Shown: positions 1-6,390 of the stretch, one piece after another
How the letters are laid out: each line of letters opens with the position of its first letter
Numbering within the stretch: the first letter of the stretch is position 1
Assembly (NCBI GenBank): GCA_964637875.1
Contig: CAZWXK010000087.1
Coordinates: forward strand, 1 to 6,739
Direction: 5' to 3'
Source: UBA5972 sp964637875
GTDB taxonomy: Bacteria; Pseudomonadota; Alphaproteobacteria; Rhodobacterales; Rhodobacteraceae
DNA length: 6,739 nucleotides
Notes under the pieces: generated by a model
Databases searched by the model: none
Told to the model about the DNA's origin: nothing
Seen by the model: the letters and a program-made list of their open reading frames with translations, nothing else
Program-made: the position numbers and the translations under genes

Positions 1-1883
1 GGGAACTGCCGCATGTTCTGGACATGGATGCGGCAACAGCCCCCGACGCACCGCAACTGCACCAGGGGCGCGCGGGCAATGTCATGACCACGGGCAGGCT
101 GGGCTGTGGTAATGTCGATGCGGCGCTGGCGTCCTCGGCCCATGTGGCCGAGGTCGAAATGGAAACCGCGTTCGTCGAGCACGCCTATATCGAACCCGAG
201 GCCGGCATCGCCTGGAAGGATGGTGACGTGCTGGTGATCCGCGCCTGCACCCAGGCCCCGGTGATGGATCAGGAAGAAACCGCCCGCCTGCTGGATCTGC
301 CGCCTGAACGCGTGCGCATCATTCCGGCGGCCACGGGGGGCGGGTTCGGATCAAAGCTCGACCTTTCGCTGCAACCCTTGATCGGGCTTGCAACCCTGCG
401 CACGGGGCGGCCCTGCCGAATGGTCTATTCGCGCACCGAGTCGATGCAGGCCACCACCAAACGCCACCCGTCGCGGGCACGCGCCAGCGCCGCCTGCGAT
501 GCCGAAGGCCGGATAACAGCCTATCGCTATCATGGTGATTTCAACACCGGCGCCTATGCCAGTTGGGGACCGACGGTCGCCGGCAGGGTGCCGGTGCATG
601 CCTCGGGGCCTTACCTCACCCCGAACTACGCGGCCGAGGCGCGGGCCATTCACACCAACGGCCCCGTCTCGGGCGCGTTCCGTGGTTTCGGCGTGCCGCA
701 GGCGGCCATCGTGCAGGAAACCCTGTATGAAGACCTGGCGCTGGCGACCGGCATCGACCGGCTGGAATTCCGCATCGTCAACGCCCTGCGCGATGGTGAC
801 CGCACCCCGTTCGGCCAGGTCATGCGCGCGGTGGGCATTGCCGAGTGCCTGCAATCCCTGCGCCCCCGCTGGCAGGATGCGCTGGCCGAGGTGGCCGACT
901 GGAACCGCGCGCATGACAGGGTGAAACGCGGCATCGGCGTGGCATCTTGCTGGTACGGTTGCGGCAATACCGGCCTGCCGAACCCGGCAACCATTCGTGC
1001 TGGCATCACCCGCGACGGCCGTCTTGTGCTGCACCAGGGGGCGGTGGATATCGGTCAGGGGTCGAACACGGTGATCCCGCAGATCTTTGCCGATGCTCTG
1101 GGGGTGGCGGTCGATCAGGTCGAGCTGGTCGGCGCCGACACCGCGCTGACCCCCGATTGCGGCAAGACATCGGCCTCGCGCCAGACCTTCATCACCGGGC
1201 GCGCGGCGCTGGCTGCCGGGCACGCCCTGCGCGCCGCCCTGCAAAGGTTGACCAATGCGGGGCAGATCAGCGGTATCCGGTTCGAAAGTGGCGTCGTTGT
1301 GGTCACGGGCGAGGCCGGCGAACACCGCCTTGACTTGACCGCAATGGAAACCGACGCGCCGGGCTATGCCCTGTCGGTCGAGGAAACCTATGACCCGCCC
1401 ACGACGGCGCTTGACGAAAACGGCCAGGGCAGCCCCTATGCGGTTTACGGCTATGGCGCCCATCTGGCCGAGGTCGAGGTCGATCTGGATCTGGGCACCG
1501 TCAGGGTGCATCGCCTGACAGCCGCCCATGACCTTGGCCGTGTCATCAACCCGCTGCTGGCACGCGGACAGGTCGAGGGAGGCGTTGCCCAGGGGCTGGG
1601 GCTCGCGCTGATGGAGGAATATGTTCCGGGGCGCAGCGAAAACCTGCATGACTATCTGATCCCCACCATCGGGGACGTGCCGGAAATCGACACGATATTC
1701 ATCGAAAAGCCCGACCCCGAGGGGCCATATGGCGCGCGCGGCCTTGGCGAACACGCCCTGATCCCGACCGCGCCCGCCGTGCTGAACGCGATCCGCCATG
1801 CCTCGGGCGCACGCATGACCCGTGTTCCGGCAACGCCGCCCCGCGTGCTGGCCGCAATCCGCGAGGCCCGAAGCAATGGCTGA
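1..1883 (+). CDS. Xanthine dehydrogenase/aldehyde oxidase-family molybdopterin-binding large subunit (5' partial)
   Basis: The frame is already open at base 3 (reading ELPHVLDM before the first Met at 24), so the true start lies upstream; about 627 residues are visible. Family members of this kind hydroxylate N-heterocycles or aldehydes with water, using a molybdopterin-cytosine-dinucleotide cofactor, together with 2Fe-2S and usually FAD subunits (not in this window). Visible motifs in order: CTQAPVMDQ (cofactor-side Gln region), ATGGGFGSKLD at 330-362, GAFRGFGVPQ at 672-701, DIGQGSNTVIPQ (GQG cofactor loop), and GARGLGE at 1731-1751, whose Glu (1749-1751) matches the catalytic base of the family. 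The residue after GGFGSK is Leu, where bovine xanthine oxidase has the purine-positioning Glu, which argues against a standard xanthine dehydrogenase. The gene overlaps the next by 8 bases (ATGGCTGA). A nicotinate or other N-heteroaromatic dehydrogenase is my best guess from the neighbouring reductase. Family call is strong; substrate is inferred. Confidence 0.93.
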   Translation, partial: ELPHVLDMDAATAPDAPQLHQGRAGNVMTTGRLGCGNVDAALASSAHVAEVEMETAFVEHAYIEPEAGIAWKDGDVLVIRACTQAPVMDQEETARLLDLPPERVRIIPAATGGGFGSKLDLSLQPLIGLATLRTGRPCRMVYSRTESMQATTKRHPSRARASAACDAEGRITAYRYHGDFNTGAYASWGPTVAGRVPVHASGPYLTPNYAAEARAIHTNGPVSGAFRGFGVPQAAIVQETLYEDLALATGIDRLEFRIVNALRDGDRTPFGQVMRAVGIAECLQSLRPRWQDALAEVADWNRAHDRVKRGIGVASCWYGCGNTGLPNPATIRAGITRDGRLVLHQGAVDIGQGSNTVIPQIFADALGVAVDQVELVGADTALTPDCGKTSASRQTFITGRAALAAGHALRAALQRLTNAGQISGIRFESGVVVVTGEAGEHRLDLTAMETDAPGYALSVEETYDPPTTALDENGQGSPYAVYGYGAHLAEVEVDLDLGTVRVHRLTAAHDLGRVINPLLARGQVEGGVAQGLGLALMEEYVPGRSENLHDYLIPTIGDVPEIDTIFIEKPDPEGPYGARGLGEHALIPTAPAVLNAIRHASGARMTRVPATPPRVLAAIREARSNG

Positions 1884-3498
1884 GCGACGCGACACGCCGG
1901 ACAAGATACGTTGCGAAGCCTGCCCGGTCATGTGCTATGTCGCCGAGGGGCGCGCTGGCGCCTGCGATCGCTATGCCAACCGGGAGGGCAAGATCATTCG
2001 CGTCGATCCCCTGACCCTGCTAGACCGGCGCATCGCGGCAGGGGACGAGGTCAAGCCCTTTCTGGCCGCCGATTGGGACGGCGACGATGTCGGCAATGAT
2101 GCCCCCTTTGTCACCGCCATCGGCGCGGGCACGACCTATCCGGATTACAAGCCCGCCCCCTTTATCGTCAGCCGCCGGATCGAAGGCGTTGACATGGTGA
2201 CGGTCGTGACCGAGGCGATCTTTTCCTATTGCGGCACCAAGATAAAGATCGACACCGACCGCCATCTCGGCCCCGAGGCCGCCACCGTCCGCGCCCAGGG
2301 CGAGGCCGTGGGCCATGTGATGACCGGCGAATATGGCAGCCAGATGCTGTCGCTTGGCGGGGTCGATCACCTGACCGGCGGCAGCAAATCCGAAGGCCGC
2401 GTCACCTGCGACACCTTGCTGAGGCTGTGCAACCGCCAGGCTGTCGAACTGACCATCGACGGGGGCTCGACCGTCATCGTGCAGGCTGGCGCGCCGCCCG
2501 TCGTCGATGGCAAGGTCGAGGAACGGATGCGCGTCGGCTGTGGATCGGCCACCATCGGCATGTTTGCCGCACAGTGGAAGGGGCTCGTGGACGAGGTGGT
2601 CGTGGTGGATGACCACATCACCGGGGTGGTCAGCGAACATCAGGCCGGCAAGGTGCTGGGCTGGCAGCCGACCGGCATACGGATCAGGGGGCGGCGTTCG
2701 ACTCCGGGGCGGTATTTTCGTGTCGCAAATCCGGGGCTGGGCTGGGGCGGGACCGATATTACCGACCCGCTGACCATTCTGGGCCCCTGGAACCCGAAAA
2801 AGGGGGCGCGGCCGGGGTTGCGCCTGCTGATGGTGTCCACCACTGGCGAGCAATATGCCTATTACGAGCTTGACGCAGATCTGCACCCCATCGCCCGGCC
2901 CCTGCCCGATGACCTGCGCCCCTCGGTCGATCTGATCGCCGAGAACTGCGAACCGGCCCTGTGCAGCGTGCTGTTCATGGGCGGGGCCGGCGGCAGCTTG
3001 CGGGCCGGTGTGACCCGCAACCCGGTTCGCCTGACCCGTTCGGTCAGGGCGGGAGCTACCCGCGTCACCTGTGGCGGGGCACCGGCCTGTATCTGGCCGG
3101 GCGGCGGGATCACGCTGATGGTTGACGTGCTGGACATGCCGTTGAATTCATTTGGATATGTCCCCACACCCGCGCTGGTGGCACCGCTGGAGTTCACCCT
3201 GCCACGGACCGAATACGAGGCACTGGGCGGGCATGTGGCCGCGATCCGCGACCTGCCCGACATTCTGGAACATGGCGGGGAATACGGGCACGACATAAGG
3301 GCGATCGGACATTCTGACGGCAGGCGCGCCACACTATCCGGATTCCCGGCCGACAGGCCGGGCAGCGCCCGCCCCGCCCCCCAGGCGGGCGCCTTTGCGC
3401 CCCCCTCGGGACAGGCGCTGCCCTCGACAATTTCCGACGGAGATCGGGATCCGCAACCGGGGAAAAACAACCCCAAGATCACCCCCACGGACCGTTGA
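1876..3498 (+). CDS. 6-hydroxynicotinate reductase-family iron-sulfur flavoprotein
   Basis: The 540-residue product resembles the 6-hydroxynicotinate reductase family. The E. barkeri enzyme reduces 6-hydroxynicotinate to 1,4,5,6-tetrahydro-6-oxonicotinate and carries covalent flavin, one 2Fe-2S and two 4Fe-4S clusters. Seen here: a Cys cluster C13-x2-C16-x3-C20-x9-C30 near the N-terminus; further Cys at 119, 178, 185, 222, 358, 363, 399 and 405; a Gly-rich segment MGGAGGSLRAGVT (368-380) followed by RAGAT (391-395) and TCGGAPACIWPGGGI; and a conserved-looking end near FGYVPTPALVAP (426-437). I chose the ATG at 1876 (MAERRDT) because it couples to the stop of the upstream gene and the Cys cluster follows at once; an ATG at 1822 would add 18 unlikely residues. 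From about residue 485 the protein becomes a Pro/Gly/Ala-rich tail encoded by inverted-repeat-rich DNA, probably not part of the catalytic fold. It is likely cytosolic, with no signal peptide. The exact substrate is unproven; homologues are often annotated by name only. Confidence 0.85.
   Translation: MAERRDTPDKIRCEACPVMCYVAEGRAGACDRYANREGKIIRVDPLTLLDRRIAAGDEVKPFLAADWDGDDVGNDAPFVTAIGAGTTYPDYKPAPFIVSRRIEGVDMVTVVTEAIFSYCGTKIKIDTDRHLGPEAATVRAQGEAVGHVMTGEYGSQMLSLGGVDHLTGGSKSEGRVTCDTLLRLCNRQAVELTIDGGSTVIVQAGAPPVVDGKVEERMRVGCGSATIGMFAAQWKGLVDEVVVVDDHITGVVSEHQAGKVLGWQPTGIRIRGRRSTPGRYFRVANPGLGWGGTDITDPLTILGPWNPKKGARPGLRLLMVSTTGEQYAYYELDADLHPIARPLPDDLRPSVDLIAENCEPALCSVLFMGGAGGSLRAGVTRNPVRLTRSVRAGATRVTCGGAPACIWPGGGITLMVDVLDMPLNSFGYVPTPALVAPLEFTLPRTEYEALGGHVAAIRDLPDILEHGGEYGHDIRAIGHSDGRRATLSGFPADRPGSARPAPQAGAFAPPSGQALPSTISDGDRDPQPGKNNPKITPTDR
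3345..3423. repeat. Cluster of perfect GC-rich inverted repeats in the 3' tail of the reductase gene
   Basis: Three inverted repeats overlap here. CCCGGCC (3345-3351) and GGCCGGG (3356-3362) close a GACA loop. GCGCCCGCC (3365-3373) and GGCGGGCGC (3384-3392) form a 9-bp stem with a 10-base loop followed by CTTTG. GGGCAGCGCC (3360-3369) and GGCGCTGCCC (3414-3423) form a 10-bp alternative long-range stem that competes with the first two. The third and first arms overlap, so they are mutually exclusive structures. They lie within the low-complexity C-terminal codons of the reductase and about 80 bases before the UPF0280 start. Possible roles are RNA stability, attenuation or a former intergenic element; none is demonstrated. 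Confidence 0.6.
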
Positions 3499-3499
3499 G

Positions 3500-4372
3500 A
3501 TGGAACGCCCCTCGGCCGCCATCCTGCCCGGCAATCGCCTGCACCTGCATCACGGGCCGATCGACCTGGTGATCGGGGCGGACGGCCCTGATCGGGCCAG
3601 GGCGTATCGACGGGCCGAGGCCCGGTTTCAGACGGTGCTGACAGAACTGGTGGCCGAGCTTGACCTGCTGCGCGCGCCAATCGGTTGCAACCGCCCCACA
3701 GGCCCCGTCGCCCGCCGCATGGTTGCCGCGATCACCCCCTTTACCGATACCTTCATCACGCCGATGGCCGCCGTCGCCGGCGCTGTCGCCGACGAGATCT
3801 GTGCGGCCCTCAGCGCCGGCTGCCGCCTGGATCGCGCCTATGTCAACAATGGCGGCGATATCGCCGTCTTTCTGGCCCCCGGTCACAGCCTGCGCGCCGC
3901 GATTGCCGAGGCGGCGGCGGGCAGCGTCACCCTGGAGGCCGGTCAGCCGTCGCGCGGGCTGGCAACCTCGGGCTGGCGGGGGCGCAGCCATTCGCTTGGC
4001 ATTGCCGACGCGGTGAGCGTGGTTGCCGCCAATGCCGCTGCCGCAGATGCTGCCGCCACGCTGATTGCCAATGCCGTCGATCTGCCGGGGCACCCTGCCG
4101 TGAGGCGCCAGCCCGCCTGCGACCTGTCGCCGGATTCGGACCTTGGCTACCGCCTTGTGACCATCGCCGTTGGCGCGCTGAGCGATGCCGAAATCAGCAC
4201 CGCCCTTGACCGCGGGCAGGCACGCGCGCAACAAATGCTGCAGGACGGGCTGATAGCCGGGGCCGCGCTGGCGCTGGCCGGGCAGGTCAGGCTGATCGGC
4301 CAGGGGAATGCTCAATTCGAAGGGAACGGGAATGCCGGAATTCAGGTTGCGCAAGCTGGTCGTGTCGGTTGA
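3500..4372 (+). CDS. UPF0280 family protein (ApbE-like, possible flavin transferase)
   Basis: The 290-residue product begins MERPSAAILPG, starting one base after the reductase stop (TGAGATG), which implies translational coupling; a weak GGA lies at 3489-3491. Recognisable family segments are FITPMAAVAGAVADEI (85-100), VNNGGDIAVFL (115-125) and RGLATSGWRGRSHSLGIADA (152-171), followed by an Ala-rich helix AAADAAATLIANAVD. The NGGDI turn and the ATSG...AD...A..A order are like those of ApbE proteins, which attach FMN covalently to Thr or Ser of target proteins. UPF0280 itself has no firmly established reaction that I know of. Its place directly after a reductase whose characterised relative carries covalent flavin makes a flavinylating role plausible (inference). 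There is no lipoprotein signal, unlike many periplasmic ApbE enzymes, so it should act in the cytoplasm. The last 20 or so residues (QGNAQFEGNGNAGIQ onward) look like a nonconserved extension overlapping the next gene. Confidence 0.85.
   Translation: MERPSAAILPGNRLHLHHGPIDLVIGADGPDRARAYRRAEARFQTVLTELVAELDLLRAPIGCNRPTGPVARRMVAAITPFTDTFITPMAAVAGAVADEICAALSAGCRLDRAYVNNGGDIAVFLAPGHSLRAAIAEAAAGSVTLEAGQPSRGLATSGWRGRSHSLGIADAVSVVAANAAAADAAATLIANAVDLPGHPAVRRQPACDLSPDSDLGYRLVTIAVGALSDAEISTALDRGQARAQQMLQDGLIAGAALALAGQVRLIGQGNAQFEGNGNAGIQVAQAGRVG
4319..4326 (+). promoter_or_regulatory. Ribosome binding site deciding the start of the DUF1185 gene
   Basis: GAAGGGAA, with an AAGGGA core at 4320-4325, lies 6 bases before the ATG at 4332. 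It lies inside the coding end of the UPF0280 gene. The alternative upstream ATG at 4308 has its purine stretch (CAGGGGA) directly abutting the start codon, too close for good initiation, and would add eight residues (MLNSKGTG) that do not look like the family N-terminus. This supports 4332 as the start. Confidence 0.6.
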
Positions 4373-4913
4373 GGAAATCTTTCACGACGGCGGTCCCGAT
4401 GCCGAGGTCCCACGTCAAAGGGCCTCGATCGTGGCGGTGGTGTCAAACCCCTTTGCCGGGCGCTTTGAGGCCGATCTTCAGGGCGCCATGGACGATCTCA
4501 AGCCGCTGGGCCTGATGATGACCGACCGTCTGATCTATGCGCTGGGCGGCATCAAGGGCATCGACGGCTATGGCAAGGCCGCGATCTGCGGCGAAAATGG
4601 CGAGCTTGAACACACCGCCCTGTGGCATGTACCGGGCGGTTATGCCATGCGCGAACGCCTGGGCGAAGCGCGCGCCATCGTGCCCTCATCCATGAAGATG
4701 GGCCATGTGGGGGCGCGGATCGACGTGCCCATCGGCCATATCAACGCCGCCTATGTGCGCAGCCACTTCGATTCGATGGAGGTCGGCATCCCCGACGGCC
4801 CGCGCGCCGACGAGATCCTTTTCGCGCTGGTCATGGCCAAGGGCCCGCGCATCCACGCCCGCATGGGCGGGCTGGCAGCCGCCGATGTGGTGGGCGAGGA
4901 CGGGTTGCGCTGA
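4332..4913 (+). CDS. DUF1185 / PF06684 'amino acid synthesis' family protein
   Basis: The 193-residue product has the usual length of the family and its canonical opening (RKLVVSVEEIFHDGG, residues 7-21). Other conserved-looking segments are GIKGIDGYGKAAICG (73-87), GELEHTALWHVPGG (90-103), VPSSMKMGHVGARIDVPIGH (117-136) and VMAKGPRIHARMGG (167-180). Structural-genomics work on the first family members described a variant of the Bacillus chorismate mutase fold and suggested a role in amino-acid metabolism; the reaction is, to my knowledge, not settled. Invariant-looking polar residues such as Lys82, Glu91, His94, Lys122 and Asp131 are candidates for an active site (inference). The gene starts 41 bases inside the UPF0280 gene and ends the operon, 31 bases before the stop of the convergent regulator. 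Context suggests it handles the product of the hydroxylase/reductase pair, for example a reduced lactam or amino-acid intermediate. Confidence 0.88.
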   Translation: MPEFRLRKLVVSVEEIFHDGGPDAEVPRQRASIVAVVSNPFAGRFEADLQGAMDDLKPLGLMMTDRLIYALGGIKGIDGYGKAAICGENGELEHTALWHVPGGYAMRERLGEARAIVPSSMKMGHVGARIDVPIGHINAAYVRSHFDSMEVGIPDGPRADEILFALVMAKGPRIHARMGGLAAADVVGEDGLR

Positions 4914-4926
4914 CCTTTTTCCGGCA

Positions 4927-4942
4927 TGCTGCGAAAGCGGCA
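4927..4942. other. Small GAAA-loop hairpin between convergent genes
   Basis: TGCTGC-GAAA-GCGGCA forms a 6-bp stem (one G-T wobble) closed by a GNRA-type GAAA tetraloop on the + strand. It lies in the 31-base gap between the converging DUF1185 and regulator stops, where a transcription end would be expected. No T-tract follows the stem in either direction; the run of five T's at 4916-4920 is on its 5' side for + transcripts. It is therefore a poor intrinsic terminator and may be only an RNA 3'-end stabilising structure or chance. Confidence 0.3.
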
Positions 4943-4944
4943 GA

Positions 4945-6348
4945 TCAGCCTATGCCATAGGGCAGGACGTCGCGCTGGTCATGATCGACGCGAATTGCGC
5001 GTTCCAGCGGGGGCACGCTGCGCTGATGGCAGTTCTCTCGTTCGCAGATGCGGCAGGAAATGCCGATAGGCTGATACGCCCGGGCATTGCCGGTATCCAG
5101 ATCGTCGGCATAGACCAGTTCGCCCGCATGGATCACCTCGCAACCCAGCCCTATGGCAAAGCGGCGCATGGGCGCACGGAAACTTCCGCCGGGCTTGCTG
5201 ACGTCGCGCGCCAGGCAGAAATAGCGCACGCCGTCGGGCGTTTCGGCCAGCTGACGCAGGAACCTTCCGGGGGTCTCGAACGCCTGATGCACGTTCCATA
5301 ATGGGCAGGCGCCACCGAAACGGGCAAATTGCAGCCGTGTTGCCGAATGGCGTTTGGTGATGGTGCCAGCCTGATCGACGCGTACGAAAAAGAACGGAAT
5401 CCCCTTGGCGCCGGGGCGCTGCAGGGTGGACAGGCGGTGGGCCACCTGTTCGATCGAGGCACCGAACATGTCGGACAACCGTTCCAGGTCGTGGCGGGTT
5501 TCACGCGCTGCATCCAGAAATCGGCCATAGGGCAGCAGGGCAGCGCCCGCGAAATAGTTGGCCAGCCCGATCTTGCAGATGTCGCGCGCCTCGTCCGACT
5601 GGAAACGCGCCAGATCAAGCGTTGCCTCCAGCAGGTCGTTCTGTTCGATCAGGGCACATTGATGAACCATCTGGAAAAGCTGTGTCGCGGGGGCGGCGCC
5701 TGCATCGATGACCAGTATGCGGGCCTCGCGGTCAAACTGGCGCAGCGGTACGCCATCGCGCAGCCAGGTGGTGATGCCCAGCGTCCTGAGGTGATCGGCG
5801 AGCGCTGTGATGCCATCGCGCCCTCCGAGATGCAGACGGCGCGAGAACTGTTCGGCGGCGCGATCCACGGCGTCTATGTAGTTGTTGCAGTAGTGAAAGA
5901 AATCGCGCACCTCCTCCCAGGGCGAGAGGCCGGGCGAGCGGTCTTCGCGACCAAGTATCTCGTCCAGCGAGGCAAGGCGTTCGTGGCTCTGGCGATAGGC
6001 TCGGTGCAGTTCCAGGAACGCCCGCGCCACTGCCGGGGCGTTGCTGGCCGTCAGACGCAGATCGGCCAGCGGCGGCGCAATGTCGGCAAAGATCGGGTCT
6101 GCCAGTGCCTCGCGCATGTCACTGACGATGCGCTCGCTGTCGCCGCTGCTCAGCTCGGTCACGTCGAGGCCGAATTCCTGCGCCAGCGCCAGAACGACCC
6201 CGGTGCTGACCGGGCGGCGGTTGTTTTCCATCTGGTTGAGATAGGGCAGCGAAATGCCCAGCTTGCCGGCAAAGACCTTTTGCGTCAGGCCCAGGCGCGT
6301 CCGCATCTCGCGCAGCCTGACACCGGCATACAGTTTTCGCGCACTCAT
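4945..6348 (-). CDS. XRE-family regulator of the short-chain fatty acyl-CoA regulator (ScfR) type
   Basis: The 467-residue product has the three-part layout of ScfR regulators (relatives of RamB and of Rhodobacter PccR), which bind DNA and sense acyl-CoA levels. Residues 9-63 form an XRE-type helix-turn-helix (LREMRTRLGLTQKVFAGKLG...LPYLNQMENNRR). Residues about 140-290 correspond to an ImmA/IrrE-like domain; its metalloprotease motif is degenerate (HQCALIE, 229-235, instead of HExxH), so protease activity is unlikely, and ANYFAGAALLPY (263-274) follows. Residues about 310-465 match the C-terminal ScfR domain (PF09856), with CPLWNVHQAF and a terminal C432-x2-C435-x4-C440 motif that could bind metal or an FeS cluster. 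The start at 6348 has a good Shine-Dalgarno. It is convergent with the hydroxylase operon and on the same strand as the exporter remnant behind it. Boxes upstream suggest autoregulation. Which metabolic genes it controls is unknown; the adjacent operon is a candidate. Confidence 0.9.
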   Translation of the reverse strand: MSARKLYAGVRLREMRTRLGLTQKVFAGKLGISLPYLNQMENNRRPVSTGVVLALAQEFGLDVTELSSGDSERIVSDMREALADPIFADIAPPLADLRLTASNAPAVARAFLELHRAYRQSHERLASLDEILGREDRSPGLSPWEEVRDFFHYCNNYIDAVDRAAEQFSRRLHLGGRDGITALADHLRTLGITTWLRDGVPLRQFDREARILVIDAGAAPATQLFQMVHQCALIEQNDLLEATLDLARFQSDEARDICKIGLANYFAGAALLPYGRFLDAARETRHDLERLSDMFGASIEQVAHRLSTLQRPGAKGIPFFFVRVDQAGTITKRHSATRLQFARFGGACPLWNVHQAFETPGRFLRQLAETPDGVRYFCLARDVSKPGGSFRAPMRRFAIGLGCEVIHAGELVYADDLDTGNARAYQPIGISCRICERENCHQRSVPPLERAIRVDHDQRDVLPYGIG

Positions 6349-6353
6349 CCTCG

Positions 6354-6359
6354 TCCTTT
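6354..6359 (-). promoter_or_regulatory. Ribosome binding site of the ScfR-type regulator
   Basis: On the - strand AAAGGA lies 5 bases before the ATG at 6348, followed by purine-rich CGAGG. This supports the start codon that keeps the full N-terminal helix-turn-helix. Confidence 0.7.
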
Positions 6360-6373
6360 CGAACCCGTTGGAG

Positions 6374-6389
6374 TTTGCTGGTTCGCAGA
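6374..6389. promoter_or_regulatory. Second, weaker tandem ScfR-like half-site pair
   Basis: TTTGCtgg (6374-6381) and TTCGCaga (6382-6389) repeat the 8-base phasing of the upstream pair and keep the TTYGC core, exactly 30 bases (about three helical turns) away. It would sit at the predicted transcription start. It is degenerate and could be chance. Confidence 0.3.
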
Positions 6390-6390
6390 C

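Noticed and set aside
351..1931. Long open frame on the - strand (526 codons) across the molybdenum subunit gene
   Set aside because: It is the antisense shadow of a clearly recognisable gene in GC-rich DNA; its translation is Arg/Gly/Ala/His-rich without any family motif.
2862..3680. Open frame on the - strand opposite the end of the reductase and the start of UPF0280
   Set aside because: Low-complexity Pro/Arg/Ser-rich translation with no motif; antisense to two supported genes. It is only open because of the GC-rich tail.
3682..3693. Perfect 12-bp palindrome CGGTTGCAACCG containing TTGCAA
   Set aside because: It lies in the middle of the UPF0280 coding sequence, lacks the TTTGCAAA flanks and has no promoter near it, so chance is more likely than an ScfR site.
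4914..4944. Bidirectional intrinsic terminator between the convergent genes
   Set aside because: A GAAA-loop hairpin is present, but the only T-run lies on the 5' side for + transcripts and reads as A's for - transcripts, so it does not form a standard terminator for either gene.
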